A stretch of 64,000 bases of DNA from assembly GCF_020075545.1 (NCBI RefSeq), contig NZ_JAIQZK010000005.1, positions 124,001 to 188,000 of the forward strand. Reading direction: 5' to 3'. The translations under genes and the position numbers were made by a program. This document shows, piece after piece, positions 8,098 through 17,881 of the stretch (its first letter is position 1; each line of letters starts with the position of its first letter). The notes under the pieces were generated by a model, which saw only the letters and a list, made by a program, of their open reading frames with translations, had not been told where the DNA came from and ran no database searches. The DNA is from Nocardioides sp. TRM66260-LWL. GTDB lineage: Bacteria > Actinomycetota > Actinomycetes > Propionibacteriales > Nocardioidaceae.

Positions 8098-8697
8098 ATG
8101 GGCATCTTCTCCAAGAAGACCACCGCCGAGGCCGACGTCTTCGACCCCGCCACCACCGTCCTCGAGGACATCTCGGGCGACTACACCATCGACGCCAGCC
8201 ACAGCCGCCTCGGCTTCAGCGCCCGGCACGCCATGGTCACCACCGTCCGCGGCCAGTTCGGCGAGTGGAGCGGCACCGCGCACGTCGACACCGCCAACCC
8301 GGCCGCCTCGACCGTCAACCTCACCATCAAGACCGCGTCGATCGACACCGGCAGCGCCGACCGCGACGGCCACCTGGCCTCCCCCGACTTCTTCGACGCC
8401 GAGACCAACCCCGAGATCACCTTCGTCTCCACCGAGGTCTCCCGCGACGGCGACGACTGGACGATCACCGGCGACCTCACCATCAAGGGCATCGCCAAGC
8501 CGGTCACCATCGACTTCGAGTTCACCGGCTCGGCCACCGACCCGTTCGGCAACACCCGCATCGGCTTCGAGGGCGCGACCACGATCAACCGCAAGGACTG
8601 GGACCTCACCTGGAACGCCGCGCTCGAGACCGGCGGCGTCCTCGTCTCGGAGAAGATCAAGCTCGACTTCGACGTCTCGGCGATCAAGAACGCCTGA
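8098..8697 (+). CDS. YceI family protein
   Basis: 199 residues from ATG 8098, chosen because AGGAG (8087-8091) lies 6 nt upstream; an in-frame TTG 11 codons earlier lacks a ribosome-binding site. The body shows the YceI pattern: GDYTIDASHSRLGFSARHAMVTTVRG, a DRDGHLASPDFFDAETNPEITF segment and FTGSATDPFGNTRIGFEG. YceI proteins are lipocalin-like beta barrels that bind polyisoprenoids or other amphiphiles. There is no signal peptide, so unlike E. coli YceI this one is predicted cytoplasmic, as in many actinobacterial members. It is transcribed alone, ending at a strong terminator. Confidence 0.9.
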   Translation: MGIFSKKTTAEADVFDPATTVLEDISGDYTIDASHSRLGFSARHAMVTTVRGQFGEWSGTAHVDTANPAASTVNLTIKTASIDTGSADRDGHLASPDFFDAETNPEITFVSTEVSRDGDDWTITGDLTIKGIAKPVTIDFEFTGSATDPFGNTRIGFEGATTINRKDWDLTWNAALETGGVLVSEKIKLDFDVSAIKNA

Positions 8698-8716
8698 CGC
8701 ACCCCGCACCGCCACA

Positions 8717-8755
8717 CAGCAGGGGCCGCACCCGGTTCGGGTGCGGCCCCTGCTG
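8717..8755 (+). terminator. Perfect 17-bp hairpin terminator after yceI
   Basis: Stem 8717-8733 / 8739-8755 pairs perfectly over 17 bp around a GGTTC loop, starting 19 nt after the yceI stop codon. Confidence 0.85.
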
Positions 8756-8763
8756 CGTCCGGC

Positions 8764-8769
8764 CATGCT
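8764..8769 (+). promoter_or_regulatory. -10 box of the TMEM175-type channel gene
   Basis: CATGCT lies 6 nt before ATG 8776, the leaderless arrangement. It begins only 9 nt past the yceI terminator. Confidence 0.4.
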
Positions 8770-8775
8770 GGTGCC

Positions 8776-9375
8776 ATGCCCACCAGCCGCCTCGAGGCGT
8801 TCAGCGACGGCGTCCTCGCGATCATCCTGACGATCATGGTGCTGGAGGTGCGGGTGCCCGAGGGCGAGCACTTCGCCGATCTGGCCGACTCCGCCACCAG
8901 CCTGCTCACCTACCTGCTGAGCTTCGTCTACATCGGCATCTACTGGAACAACCACCACCACCAGTTCCAGCTGGCCCGCCGCGTCGACGGCGCCGTGCTC
9001 TGGGCGAACCTCCACCTGCTCTTCTGGCTCTCGCTCGTGCCGTTCACCACCGCCTGGATGGACGAGACCTCCCTCGCCTCCGCGCCGACGGTCACCTACG
9101 GCGTCAACCTCCTGGCGGCCGCGATCGCCTACTACCTGCTGCAGATGGCGGTGGTGCGCGTCGACGACGCCGGCGACCTGAGTCGCGCGCTCGGCCGCGA
9201 CCTGAAGGGGAAGGCGTCGCCGCTGCTGTACGTGGCCGGCATCGTCGGGGCGGCGACCGTCGGTCCATGGCTGGGGCTGACGTTCTTCGTGCTCGTGGCG
9301 CTGATCTGGGTCGTGCCCGACCGGCGCCTGGAGGCGCACGTCGCCGCCCGCGCGGCTGCCTCCGGGGAGGTCTGA
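8776..9375 (+). CDS. TMEM175/DUF1211 family potassium channel protein
   Basis: 199 residues with about six hydrophobic segments. The N-terminus holds the family hallmark RLEAFSDGVLAIILTIMVLE, the F-S-D motif of TMEM175 helix 1. The NNHHHQF and LHLLFWLSLVPFTTAWM segments are also typical of bacterial TMEM175. Bacterial members form tetrameric potassium-selective channels in the cytoplasmic membrane. The start is leaderless. No other ion-transport gene is nearby, so its trigger and role here are unknown. Confidence 0.88.
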   Translation: MPTSRLEAFSDGVLAIILTIMVLEVRVPEGEHFADLADSATSLLTYLLSFVYIGIYWNNHHHQFQLARRVDGAVLWANLHLLFWLSLVPFTTAWMDETSLASAPTVTYGVNLLAAAIAYYLLQMAVVRVDDAGDLSRALGRDLKGKASPLLYVAGIVGAATVGPWLGLTFFVLVALIWVVPDRRLEAHVAARAAASGEV

Positions 9376-9487
9376 GCGCGGACGGCCCGGGCGCCCGGCG
9401 GCCCGTCGAGGACGCGGCCGCCCGCGCGGAGGACCCCGGCGGCGTGGCGCGGTCGCGTCCCACCACCGGGCGCCCGGAGCAGGGGCG

Positions 9488-10864
9488 CTAGGTGCGCGCG
9501 GGGTGACCGGGCGGGGCGCCGGCGGTCGACTCGTCCGTCCGCGTGCCCGATCCGGGCGTGTCGGCCGGACCGACCGAGCCGGGCGGTCCTGAGGCCTCGA
9601 GCGCCTCGACGAGCTCGTCGGGGGGCGGCGCGGTGGCGTCCTTGCGTTCCGCGCCGGCCCCGCCGGAGCCGGCGGTGCGCTTCTTGTTCCACACGTCGAA
9701 CGCGACGGCGAGCAGCAGCACGAGGCCCTTGATCGCCTGCTGCCAGTCGATGGAGACGCCCTGCAGCGACATGCCGTTGTTCAACACGCCCATCACCAGG
9801 CCGCCGATCATCGCCCCGACGACCGTGCCGACGCCGCCGGTGACGGCCGCGCCGCCGATGAACGCGGCGGCGATGGCGTCGAGCTCGAAGTTGGTGCCGG
9901 CCTTCGGGTTCGCGGCCGTGAGGCGGGCCGTGGTCACCAGGCCCGCGAGGCCGGCCAGCACGCCCATGTTGACCATCACCAGGAAGTCGACGCGGCGGGT
10001 GTTGACGCCCGACATGGTGGCGGCGTCGACGTTGCCGCCGATCGCGTAGACCTGCCGGCCGATCACGGTGCGGGTCATGACGAAGGTGTACAGCGCGATC
10101 AGGCCGAAGAGGATGAGCCCGACGATCGGCAGGCCCTTGGCCTGCGCGAGCAGCCACGTCAGCTCGAGCACCACTGCGGCGATCACCACCTGCTGCAGCG
10201 CCCACAGCCCGGTGGGCAGCACCGCGAAGCCGTACCTCGCCGACGCGGCCCGCTTGCGCCAGGCCAGCGCGACCAGCACGACGACGACCAGCACGCCGAG
10301 GACGAGCGTCAGGTTGTGGTAGCCGGTGTCGGGGCCGACCTTCGGAAGGAACCCGTTGCCGAGGTCGAGGAAGCCCCGGGGCAGGTCGCCCACCGTGGCG
10401 CCCCCGAGCACGACCAGGGTGAGGCCGCGGAAGAGCAGCATCGACGACAGCGTCACGATGAACGCCGGGATGCCCACGTAGGCGACCCAGAAGCCGTGCC
10501 AGGCGCCGATCAGGCCGGCGACGACCAGGCAGATCACCACCGCGAGCGGCCACGGCACGTCGTGGCGGGTCATCAGGATCGCCCCCACCGCGCCGGTGAA
10601 CGCGGCCACCGAGCCGACCGAGAGGTCGATGTGCCGCGACACGATCACGATGACCATGCCGATCGCGAGGATCAGGATCTGGGCGTTCTGGACGACGAGG
10701 TTCGAGACGTTGAGCGGCTTGAGGAGCACGCCGTCGGTGAGCAGCTGGAAGAGCAGCACGATCGCCGCGAGGGCGATGATCATGCCGTACTGGCGCACGT
10801 TGCCGCGCAGCAGCGAGCCGAGGTCGACGCCGGGGCGGCGTGGACGGGCGGGGGTGGTGGTCAT
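9488..10864 (-). CDS. mmsB: Sugar ABC transporter permease (multiple monosaccharide type)
   Basis: 458 residues from ATG 10864, which has GAGAGGGA just upstream; an in-frame GTG six codons earlier is less likely. It has about ten to twelve hydrophobic segments and the branched-chain amino acid/ribose permease pattern, including IDLSVGSVAAFTGAVGA, the AGVxTxRV-like SGVNTRRVDFLVMVNMGVLAGLAGL and GGAAVTGGVGTVVGAMIGGLVMGVLNNG. Its length fits the larger XylH/GguB subgroup rather than RbsC. The tail after ~415 is Pro/Gly-rich and probably cytoplasmic. Last gene of the arabinose transport operon; with MmsA and ChvE it would import L-arabinose and related sugars. Confidence 0.88.
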   Translation of the reverse strand: MTTTPARPRRPGVDLGSLLRGNVRQYGMIIALAAIVLLFQLLTDGVLLKPLNVSNLVVQNAQILILAIGMVIVIVSRHIDLSVGSVAAFTGAVGAILMTRHDVPWPLAVVICLVVAGLIGAWHGFWVAYVGIPAFIVTLSSMLLFRGLTLVVLGGATVGDLPRGFLDLGNGFLPKVGPDTGYHNLTLVLGVLVVVVLVALAWRKRAASARYGFAVLPTGLWALQQVVIAAVVLELTWLLAQAKGLPIVGLILFGLIALYTFVMTRTVIGRQVYAIGGNVDAATMSGVNTRRVDFLVMVNMGVLAGLAGLVTTARLTAANPKAGTNFELDAIAAAFIGGAAVTGGVGTVVGAMIGGLVMGVLNNGMSLQGVSIDWQQAIKGLVLLLAVAFDVWNKKRTAGSGGAGAERKDATAPPPDELVEALEASGPPGSVGPADTPGSGTRTDESTAGAPPGHPART

Positions 10865-10887
10865 GGCTTCCCTCTCTCGCACGGCGG

Positions 10888-12501
10888 TCAGCGGACGTCC
10901 GCCGTCATGTGACGCATCAGCGCTTCCTGGCTGGCCTCGTCACGGGTGAACTCGTGGGTGATCACGCCCTCGGCGAGGGTGTAGATGCGGTCGCACAGCC
11001 CGAGCAGCTCGGGCAGCTCGGAGCTGATGACCAGGACGCCGCGGCCCTCGCGGGCCAGGCGCTGGACGATGCCGTAGATCTCGAACTTGGCGCCGACGTC
11101 GATGCCGCGGGTGGGCTCGTCGAGGATCAGCAGCCGCGGCTCGGTGAAGAGCCACTTGGCGAGCACGACCTTCTGCTGGTTGCCGCCCGAGAGCTTGCCG
11201 ACGCCGGCGGTGACGCTGGGCGCCTTGATGTTCAGCGAGCGGCGGTACTCCTCGGCCACCGCGACCTCGCGGCCGGCGTCGACCACCCGGGCGGGGCCGG
11301 TGCGCAGCCGCTCGAGGCCGGCGGAGACGACCGAGGTCTTGATGTCGTCGAGCAGGTTGAGGCCCAGCCCCTTGCGGTCCTCGCTGACGTAGGCGATGCC
11401 GGCGCGGATCGCGTCGCGCACCGAGCGCAGCCGCACCTCCTCGCCGTCCAGCAGCAGGCGTCCGGCGTGCTTGGCGCCGTAGGAGCGGCCGAAGACGCTG
11501 CGGGCGAGCTCGGTGCGTCCGGCGCCCATCAGGCCGGCGATGCCGACGATCTCGCCGTGCCGCACCGTGAGGCTCGCGTCGCGGATGACGAGCCGGTCGT
11601 GGTCGTCGGGGTGGGCGACGCTCCACCCCTCGAGCTCGAGCAGCACCTCGCCGATCCGCGGCTCGTGCGCCGGGAAGCGGTGCTCGAGGTCGCGGCCGAC
11701 CATGCCGCGGATGATGCGGTCCTCGTCGACCCGCTCCGCGGGCGCGGTGCGCTCGGCCTCGGGGGCCGAGGCGTCCGGCCGCACCTGGAGCGTCTCGATC
11801 GAGCGACCGTCGCGGATGATCGTGATCGCGTCGGCGACCTGCTCGATCTCGTTGAGCTTGTGGCTGATCATGATCGAGGTCAGCCCCTTGGCGCGCAGCC
11901 CGTCGAGCAGCCCGAGCAGGTGCTCGGAGTCGTCGTCGTTGAGGGCGGCGGTGGGCTCGTCGAGGATCAGCAGCCGCACGTCCTTGGCCAGCGCCTTGGC
12001 GATCTCGACGAGCTGCTGCTTGCCGATGCCGAGGTCCTTGACCGGGGTCAGCGGGTTCTCCCGCAGCCCGACCCGGGCCATCAGCTCGATCGCCCGGTGG
12101 TGGGTGCGGTCCCAGTCGACGACGCCGCCGGCCCAGCGCCGGCGGCGCCCGGTACGGCCGCCGCCGCCCACGAGCTGCTCGTTGCCGAGGAAGACGTTCT
12201 CCGCGATCGACAGCTCGGGGATCAGCGCGAGCTCCTGGTGGATGATCACGACGCCGGCGGCCTCGCTGTCGCGGATGCTGGCGAAGCGCACCGGCTCGCC
12301 GCCGAGCAGGATCTCGCCGTCGAAGGAGCCGTGCGGGTAGACGCCCGAGAGCACCTTCATCAGCGTGCTCTTGCCGGCGCCGTTCTCGCCGCACACGGCG
12401 TGGACGGTGCCGGGCCGCACGGCGAGGCTGACGTCGTCGAGCGCGAGGACGCCGGGGAAGCGCTTGGTGATGGAGCGCATCTCCAGGAGGGGGGCGGTCA
12501 T
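10888..12501 (-). CDS. mmsA: Sugar ABC transporter ATP-binding protein with two ATPase domains
   Basis: 537 residues. The first domain has Walker A GENGAGKS (38-45), a [14 protein letters not shown] signature and [11 protein letters not shown]. The second has the degenerate Walker [10 protein letters not shown], the signature [15 protein letters not shown] and [16 protein letters not shown], as normal in RbsA/XylG/GguA proteins. It drives uptake through MmsB. It lies between chvE (111 nt upstream) and mmsB (23 nt downstream). The linker around residues 120-140 and 255-275 is slightly longer than usual, with a basic and an acidic insert. The substrate is inferred as L-arabinose from the adjacent araBDA genes. 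Confidence 0.92.
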   Translation of the reverse strand: MTAPLLEMRSITKRFPGVLALDDVSLAVRPGTVHAVCGENGAGKSTLMKVLSGVYPHGSFDGEILLGGEPVRFASIRDSEAAGVVIIHQELALIPELSIAENVFLGNEQLVGGGGRTGRRRRWAGGVVDWDRTHHRAIELMARVGLRENPLTPVKDLGIGKQQLVEIAKALAKDVRLLILDEPTAALNDDDSEHLLGLLDGLRAKGLTSIMISHKLNEIEQVADAITIIRDGRSIETLQVRPDASAPEAERTAPAERVDEDRIIRGMVGRDLEHRFPAHEPRIGEVLLELEGWSVAHPDDHDRLVIRDASLTVRHGEIVGIAGLMGAGRTELARSVFGRSYGAKHAGRLLLDGEEVRLRSVRDAIRAGIAYVSEDRKGLGLNLLDDIKTSVVSAGLERLRTGPARVVDAGREVAVAEEYRRSLNIKAPSVTAGVGKLSGGNQQKVVLAKWLFTEPRLLILDEPTRGIDVGAKFEIYGIVQRLAREGRGVLVISSELPELLGLCDRIYTLAEGVITHEFTRDEASQEALMRHMTADVR

Positions 12502-12612
12502 GGCTCCCTTTCGTCGGGCTGGGCGGAGGTCGGAGGGGTCGGAGGGGCGGGCCGGACGCGGGGGAGATCGCGCCCGACCCGCCGGTGTCCCGGGGGACGG
12601 GACCGGAGAGGG

Positions 12613-13692
12613 CTACTTCAGGTCGGCCTGGGTGTAGTACCCGGAGTCGACGAGCACCTTCGTGACGTCGTCCTTGCCGACCACCACGGGGTCGAGCAGG
12701 TACGCGGGCACGACCTTCTTGCCGTTGTCGTAGGTCTTGGTGTCGTTGACCTCGGGGTCCTTGCCCTCGGCGATCGCCTTGATCATCTCGACGGTGACCT
12801 TCGCGAGCTCGCGGGTGTCCTTGAAGATCGTGGAGTACTGCTCGCCGCCGAGGATCGACTTCACCGACTGCACCTCGGCGTCCTGGCCGGTGACCACCGG
12901 CAGGTCGTCGTCGGTGTAGCCGTTGCCCTTGAGCGCGGCGATGATGCCGAGCGAGAGGCCGTCGTAGGGCGAGAGCACGCCCTGCACCTTCTTCGAGGCG
13001 TAGGTGCTGGTGAGGATGTCCTCCATCCGCTTCTGCGCGGTGGCGGGGTCCCAGCGCAGGATCGCGGCCTGCTCGAACTTGGTCTGCCCCGAGGGCACGA
13101 CGATGTCGCCGGAGTCGATGAGCGGCTGCAGCACCGACATGGCGCCGTTCCAGAAGAAGGTGGCGTTGTTGTCGTCCGGCGAGCCGGCGAACAGCTCGAC
13201 GTTGTAGGGCGCCTTGCCCCGCGCCTTGAGGCCGTCGACGAGCGAGGTGGCCTGGAGGACGCCGACCTTCTCGTTGTCGAAGGTCGTGTAGTAGTCGACC
13301 GCGTCGGTGTCGCGGATGAGCCGGTCGTAGGCGATCACCGGGATGTCGGACGACTGAGCGCTGGCGAGCACGTCGCCGAGGGCGGTGCCGTCGATCGCGG
13401 CGATGACCAGCATCTTGTCGCCCTTGGTGACCATGTTCTCGACCTGGGAGACCTGGGTCGGGATGTCGTCCTCGGCGTACTGCAGGTCGACGCTGTAGCC
13501 GGCGTCCTCCAGCTGCTTCTTGATGTTGTTCCCGTCGGCGATCCAGCGCTCGGAGGACTTGGTCGGCATGGCGACGCCGATCGTCCCCTTCCCGCCTCCG
13601 CCGTCCGAGGCCGAGCCCGAGTCGCCGCCGCCGCAGGCGGCGAGGCCGACCGCGAGGGTCAGCGCCGCTGCGGTCGTCATGAGCTTGCGCAC
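12613..13692 (-). CDS. chvE: Multiple monosaccharide ABC transporter, substrate-binding lipoprotein
   Basis: 359 residues from GTG 13692, preceded by AAGGAG at 6 nt; the frame is open 29 codons further but that part carries no signal peptide. The start gives [18 protein letters not shown], a lipoprotein signal with lipobox LAAC and a Gly/Ser-rich linker. The mature part follows Chv[59 protein letters not shown] and a [11 protein letters not shown] segment. ChvE-type proteins bind arabinose, galactose and glucose. Placed 52 nt after araA, so probably in one long operon araBDA-chvE-mmsA-mmsB. Confidence 0.92.
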   Translation of the reverse strand: MRKLMTTAAALTLAVGLAACGGGDSGSASDGGGGKGTIGVAMPTKSSERWIADGNNIKKQLEDAGYSVDLQYAEDDIPTQVSQVENMVTKGDKMLVIAAIDGTALGDVLASAQSSDIPVIAYDRLIRDTDAVDYYTTFDNEKVGVLQATSLVDGLKARGKAPYNVELFAGSPDDNNATFFWNGAMSVLQPLIDSGDIVVPSGQTKFEQAAILRWDPATAQKRMEDILTSTYASKKVQGVLSPYDGLSLGIIAALKGNGYTDDDLPVVTGQDAEVQSVKSILGGEQYSTIFKDTRELAKVTVEMIKAIAEGKDPEVNDTKTYDNGKKVVPAYLLDPVVVGKDDVTKVLVDSGYYTQADLK

Positions 13693-13744
13693 CGTGAACT
13701 CCTTCGTCCGTTCGCGTGGGTGTGGGGGTCGCCGGGCCACGGGA

Positions 13745-15259
13745 TCACAGTCCCGCGGCGAGGCGGTGGTAGGCGGCACTCCAGCGCAGCTCCCGAGCGA
13801 GCGTGCGGACGGTGGTGTCGCGGTCGATGAGGACCAGCTCGGTCCTCACCATCTCGGCGAGGTCGTCGAGATGCTCGGCGGTCAGGGCCGTCGAGAGCAC
13901 GGTGTGGTGGGGGCCGCCGGCCAGGAGCCACGCCTCGGTGGAGGTGCGCAGGTCGGGCGCGGGACGCCAGACGGCGTGGGCCACCGGCAGCGCGGGCAGC
14001 GGCTCGGGCGGGGTGACGACCTCGACGTCGTTGGCGACGAGGCGGAACCGCTCGCCCAGGTCGGCGGTGCCGAGCACCACGGCGGGGCCGGGCGCGGCGG
14101 TGAAGACCAGGCGCACCGGGTCCTCGCGTCCGCCGATGCCGAGCGGGTGGACCTCGAGGCGAGGACGCTCGGCGGCGATGCTCGGGCAGACCTCGAGCAT
14201 GTGGGCGCCGAGGATCAGCTCCTCGCCGGGCACCAGGTGGTAGGTGTAGTCCTCCATGAACGAGGTGCCGCCGGGCAGCCCGTCGGCCATCGCCTTGAGG
14301 GTGCGCAGCATGACGCTGGTCTTCCAGTCGCCCTCGCCGCCGAAGCCGTAGCCGTCGGCCATCAGCCGCTGCACCGCCAGGCCGGGCAGCTGGCGCAGGC
14401 CGCCGAGGTCCTCGAAGTTGGTGGTGAAGGCGCGGAAGCCGCCGTCGACCAGGAACCGTCGCAGCCCGGCCTCGATGCGCGCGCCGGTGCGCAGCGCGTC
14501 GTGACGCGCGGCGCCGGGCCGCAGCTCGGGGGCGACGTCGTAGGCGTCGCCGTACTCCTCGACGAGCGCGTCGACCTCGTGCTCCCCGACCGCGTCGACC
14601 ACGGCGACGAGGTCGTTGACGCCCCAGGTGTTGACGCTGACGCCGAAGCGTCGCTCGGCCTCGACCTTGTCGCCCTCGGTGACCGCGACGCCGCGCATGT
14701 TGTCGCCGAACCGGGCGACCCGCAGGCCGACCATCTCGGCGCGGGCGCGGGCCGCGCGGGCCCACACGCCGATGCGCCGGGCGGTGGCGGGGTCGTCGAC
14801 GTGGCCTGTGACCGTGGTGCGGACGACGCCGAGCCGGGTCTGCACCGAGGCGAACTCGCGGTCGCCGTGCGCGGCCTGGTGGAGGTTCATGAAGTCCATG
14901 TCGATGGTCGACCACGGCAGCGCCTGGTGCACCTGGGTGTGCAGGTGGAGCAGCGGCTTGCCGAGGGCCTCGAGGCCGGTGACCCACATCTTCGCGGGGC
15001 TGAAGGTGTGCATCCAGGCGATCACGCCGAGGCAGTCGTCGTCGGCGGTGGCCTCGACGAGCGTGCGGCGGATGGCGTCGGTGTCGGTGAGCACCGGCCG
15101 GACGACGACCTCCACCGGCACGTCCGGCGAGGCGTCGAGGGCGGCGGCGATGGCGCGGCTGTGCTCCGCGACCTGCTCGAGGACCTCGGGGCCGTACAGG
15201 TGCTGGCTGCCGGTGAGGAACCAGACGCGGTGGCTCGGGCGCAGGGCGAGGGCGGTCAT
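13745..15259 (-). CDS. araA: L-arabinose isomerase
   Basis: 504 residues, the usual length. Starts [19 protein letters not shown], the AraA signature. It also shows [55 protein letters not shown] and [25 protein letters not shown], with the Glu and His residues that bind Mn2+. It converts L-arabinose to L-ribulose, the first step of the pathway. The start ATG overlaps the araD stop (ATGA), so the two are translationally coupled. The order araB-araD-araA differs from the enteric araBAD. Confidence 0.96.
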   Translation of the reverse strand: MTALALRPSHRVWFLTGSQHLYGPEVLEQVAEHSRAIAAALDASPDVPVEVVVRPVLTDTDAIRRTLVEATADDDCLGVIAWMHTFSPAKMWVTGLEALGKPLLHLHTQVHQALPWSTIDMDFMNLHQAAHGDREFASVQTRLGVVRTTVTGHVDDPATARRIGVWARAARARAEMVGLRVARFGDNMRGVAVTEGDKVEAERRFGVSVNTWGVNDLVAVVDAVGEHEVDALVEEYGDAYDVAPELRPGAARHDALRTGARIEAGLRRFLVDGGFRAFTTNFEDLGGLRQLPGLAVQRLMADGYGFGGEGDWKTSVMLRTLKAMADGLPGGTSFMEDYTYHLVPGEELILGAHMLEVCPSIAAERPRLEVHPLGIGGREDPVRLVFTAAPGPAVVLGTADLGERFRLVANDVEVVTPPEPLPALPVAHAVWRPAPDLRTSTEAWLLAGGPHHTVLSTALTAEHLDDLAEMVRTELVLIDRDTTVRTLARELRWSAAYHRLAAGL

Positions 15260-15984
15260 CGGAGCGACTCCTGGGTGGTCGGGGCGGCGGGCGGCGGAGA
15301 CTGCTGGCCGTACACGTGCTGGTAGCGCTCGTGGAGCGCGTCGACGTCGGCCGGCGCGATCGCGGCCGGCTCGCCGAGCTGCCTGGCGAGGTGGATGGTG
15401 CGGGCGACGTCCTCGACCATCACGGCCGCCTTGACCGCGGCGCGGGCGTCGGCGCCGACGGTGAACGGCCCGTGGTTGGCCATGAGCACCGCGGGCGAGC
15501 GGCTGCCGCGCAGCGTCTCGACGATGCCGCGGCCGATGGAGTCGTCGCCGATGAGCGCGAACGGCCCGACCGGCACCTCGCCGCCGAACTCGTCGGCGAT
15601 CATCGTCAGCACGCAGGGGATGGGCTCGCGGCGCGCGGCCCAGGCGGTGGCGTAGGTGGAGTGGGTGTGCACGACCCCGCCCACCTCGGGCATGTGCCGG
15701 TAGACGTAGGCGTGGGCGGCGGTGTCGCTGCTCGGCGCGCGGTCGCCGTCGACGAGCCGGCCGTCGAGGTCGCAGACGACCATCGTGTCGGCGCGGAGGT
15801 CGTCGTAGGCGACGCCGGAGGGCTTGATCACGAACAGGTCGACGCCCGGCACGCGGGCCGAGACGTTGCCGGCCGTCCAGACGACCAGGCCGTAGCGGGT
15901 CAGCTCGGCGTGCAGGGCCGCGACCTCCGTGCGCACGGCCCACGCCCGCTCGGCGAGCGCCGCGTCCAGCGCCGGGGCGCTCAT
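15256..15984 (-). CDS. araD: L-ribulose-5-phosphate 4-epimerase
   Basis: 242 residues of the class II aldolase/AraD fold. Visible are [11 protein letters not shown] with the substrate loop, [17 protein letters not shown], the zinc-binding HTHS and the C-terminal ANHGPFTVG. It converts L-ribulose 5-phosphate into D-xylulose 5-phosphate, which enters the pentose phosphate pathway. ATGA overlaps join it to araB upstream and araA downstream. The C-terminal ~10 residues are a Pro/Ala-rich extension. Confidence 0.95.
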   Translation of the reverse strand: MSAPALDAALAERAWAVRTEVAALHAELTRYGLVVWTAGNVSARVPGVDLFVIKPSGVAYDDLRADTMVVCDLDGRLVDGDRAPSSDTAAHAYVYRHMPEVGGVVHTHSTYATAWAARREPIPCVLTMIADEFGGEVPVGPFALIGDDSIGRGIVETLRGSRSPAVLMANHGPFTVGADARAAVKAAVMVEDVARTIHLARQLGEPAAIAPADVDALHERYQHVYGQQSPPPAAPTTQESLR

Positions 15985-17711
15985 CGGGCGCTCCCGGCGA
16001 GGGCGGTCGCGGTGGCGGTGGCAGGGGCGGCGGGGGCGGCGGGGGCGGTCTCGCGAGCCGCCTCCGCCAGGGCGGCGCGGCGCCGGGCCTTGAGCCGGCG
16101 CATCATCGCGTCGCCGCGGCCGAAGTGGTCGTGCAGCGCGCGGTACTCGGCGAACAGCTCGTCGTAGGCGGCGTGGCGCTCGGGGTCGGGCACGAACGAG
16201 GCCCGCTCGACGCCGCCCATCGCCGCGGCGGCGGCGTGCACGTCGGCGTGGCAGCCGGCGGCGACGGCGGCGTGGATGGCCGAGCCGAGGGCGGGACCCT
16301 GGCCGGAGCGGATGGTCGAGATCGGCATGCCGAGCACGTCGGCGTAGACCTGCATGAGGAAGCGGTTGGCCACCAGGCCGCCGGCCGCGACGAACTCGGT
16401 GACCGGCACCCCGGCGGCGCCGAAGGTCTCGACGATCACCCGGGCGCCGAAGGCGGTGGCCTCGACCAGCGCGCGGTAGACGTCCTCGGGCCGGGTGGCC
16501 AGGCTCAGCCCGAGCACGAGCCCGCTCAGCTCGTGGTCGACGAGCACCGAGCGGTTGCCGGAGTGCCAGTCGAGCGCGACGAGGCCGTGCTCGCCGACCC
16601 GCTGCCGAGCGGCCAGCCGGCTCAGCAGCGCGTGCACCGACTCGCCGGCCGCCTCGGCCTCGCGGCGGTACGACTCGGGGACACCGTTCTCGACCCACCA
16701 GCCGAGGACGTCCCCGACGCCCGACTGACCCGCCTCGTACCCCCACAGCCCGGGGGTGATGCCGCCCTCGACGGCGCCGCACATGCCCGGCACCTCGCGC
16801 AGCACCTCGCCGTTCATGACATGGCACGTGGAGGTGCCCATGATCGCGAGCATCTGGCCGGGCCGGGTGGCCTGGGCGGCGGGGGCGGTGACGTGCGCGT
16901 CGACGTTGCCGACGGCCACGGGGATGCCGACCGGCAGGCCGGTCCAGGCGGCGGCCTCGGGCGTCAGGGCGCCGGCCGCGGCGCCGAGCGTGCCGACGGG
17001 GTGGGCGATGCGGGTCGGCACGACGTCGGCGAAGCCCGGGTGGAGCGCCGCGCAGTACTCCGCGCTCGGGTAGGCGCCGTCCTGGAGGTTGCCCTTGTAG
17101 CCGGCGCTGCAGGCGTTGCGCACGTAGGTGCCGCACAGTCGCCAGACGATCCAGTCGGCCGCCTCGACCCAGTGCTCGATGCGGGCGTAGACCTCGGGCG
17201 CCTCCTCGAGGACCTGCAGGGCCTTGGCGAGCTCCCACTCCGAGGAGATGTGGCCGCCGTAGCGCGCCAGCCACGGCTCGCCGCGCTCGGCGGCCAGCGC
17301 CGTGATCCGGTCGGCCTGCGGCTGGGCGGCGTGGTGCTTCCACAGCTTGACGTAGGCGTGCGGCTCGTTCACGAGGTCGGGCAGCTCGCACAGCGGGGTG
17401 CCGTCGGCTGTCGTCGGCACCATCGTGCAGGCGGTGAAGTCGGTGCCGATGCCGACGACGGACGCGGGGTCGACGCCGCTGGCGGCCAGCGCGGCGGGCA
17501 CCGCCTCGCGCAGCACGACGACGTAGTCGGCCGGCACCTGCAGCGCCCAGTCGGCGCCGAGCCGGCGACCGCCCGGCAGGGCGTGGTCGAGGACGCCGTG
17601 GGCGTAGGGCGTCGTGGCGCTGCCGAGCTCGGCGCCGTCGCCGACCCGGACGACGACCGCCCGGCCCGACAGCGTCCCGAAGTCGACGCCCACCACGTGC
17701 TGCTCGCCCAT
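15981..17711 (-). CDS. araB: Ribulokinase
   Basis: 576 residues from ATG 17711, which is preceded by GGAGGAGG; the frame runs on 24 codons upstream without a better start. FGGY-family kinase: N-terminal [19 protein letters not shown] phosphate loop, [35 protein letters not shown] and a C-terminal [24 protein letters not shown] segment. It phosphorylates L-ribulose to L-ribulose 5-phosphate. First gene of the arabinose operon, regulated by the divergent LacI-type gene through operators at 17756 and 17824. The last ~30 residues are an Ala-rich tail. Confidence 0.95.
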   Translation of the reverse strand: MGEQHVVGVDFGTLSGRAVVVRVGDGAELGSATTPYAHGVLDHALPGGRRLGADWALQVPADYVVVLREAVPAALAASGVDPASVVGIGTDFTACTMVPTTADGTPLCELPDLVNEPHAYVKLWKHHAAQPQADRITALAAERGEPWLARYGGHISSEWELAKALQVLEEAPEVYARIEHWVEAADWIVWRLCGTYVRNACSAGYKGNLQDGAYPSAEYCAALHPGFADVVPTRIAHPVGTLGAAAGALTPEAAAWTGLPVGIPVAVGNVDAHVTAPAAQATRPGQMLAIMGTSTCHVMNGEVLREVPGMCGAVEGGITPGLWGYEAGQSGVGDVLGWWVENGVPESYRREAEAAGESVHALLSRLAARQRVGEHGLVALDWHSGNRSVLVDHELSGLVLGLSLATRPEDVYRALVEATAFGARVIVETFGAAGVPVTEFVAAGGLVANRFLMQVYADVLGMPISTIRSGQGPALGSAIHAAVAAGCHADVHAAAAAMGGVERASFVPDPERHAAYDELFAEYRALHDHFGRGDAMMRRLKARRRAALAEAARETAPAAPAAPATATATALAGSAR

Positions 17712-17755
17712 CGTCCCTCCTCCTGTGACCGGCGCCACGCCGGCGCCCGGAGTAC

Positions 17756-17769
17756 TGTGAGCGCTAACA
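17756..17769. promoter_or_regulatory. LacI-family operator O1, araB side
   Basis: TGTGAGCGCTAACA, a palindrome with one mismatch around the central CG, typical of LacI-family sites. It lies 44 nt upstream of the araB start, over the likely -10 region: a TTGACG -35 candidate sits at 17778-17783 on the minus strand, 17 nt away. Binding there should block araB transcription. Confidence 0.8.
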
Positions 17770-17823
17770 TTCATCGCCGTCAAGCCCTCCGGCCCACATC
17801 GCCGCCGAGTGGACCAGACCAGT

Positions 17824-17837
17824 TGTGAGCGCTCACA
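17824..17837. promoter_or_regulatory. LacI-family operator O2, regulator side
   Basis: TGTGAGCGCTCACA, a perfect 14-bp palindrome, 68 bp centre to centre from O1 and 44 nt before the regulator's start codon. It is well placed for autoregulation of the lacI-type gene, and for looping with O1. Confidence 0.85.
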
Positions 17838-17868
17838 TCCTGACGCTGGACACGTGGGCCGGGGTGGC

Positions 17869-17874
17869 TACGCT
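17869..17874 (+). promoter_or_regulatory. -10 box of the LacI-type regulator gene
   Basis: TACGCT, 7 nt before ATG 17882, consistent with a leaderless mRNA. Operator O2 covers the expected -35 region. Confidence 0.6.
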
Positions 17875-17881
17875 CCCCCGC

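Noticed and set aside
9376-9487. Short plus-strand frame after the TMEM175 gene
   Set aside because: No start with a ribosome-binding site, no motif, and it is just a 112-nt gap between convergent genes.
10840-13830. 996-codon plus-strand open frame across the sugar transporter genes
   Set aside because: Same reason: antisense shadow of mmsB, mmsA and chvE, with repetitive Val/Asp/Leu/Gly composition and no ribosome-binding site.
13520-15325. Long plus-strand open frame across chvE, araA and araD
   Set aside because: It is antisense to genes with clear catalytic motifs; in DNA this GC-rich the opposite strand is often open by codon bias alone. Its translation is low-complexity (Gly/Val/Asp/Arg) and has no domain.
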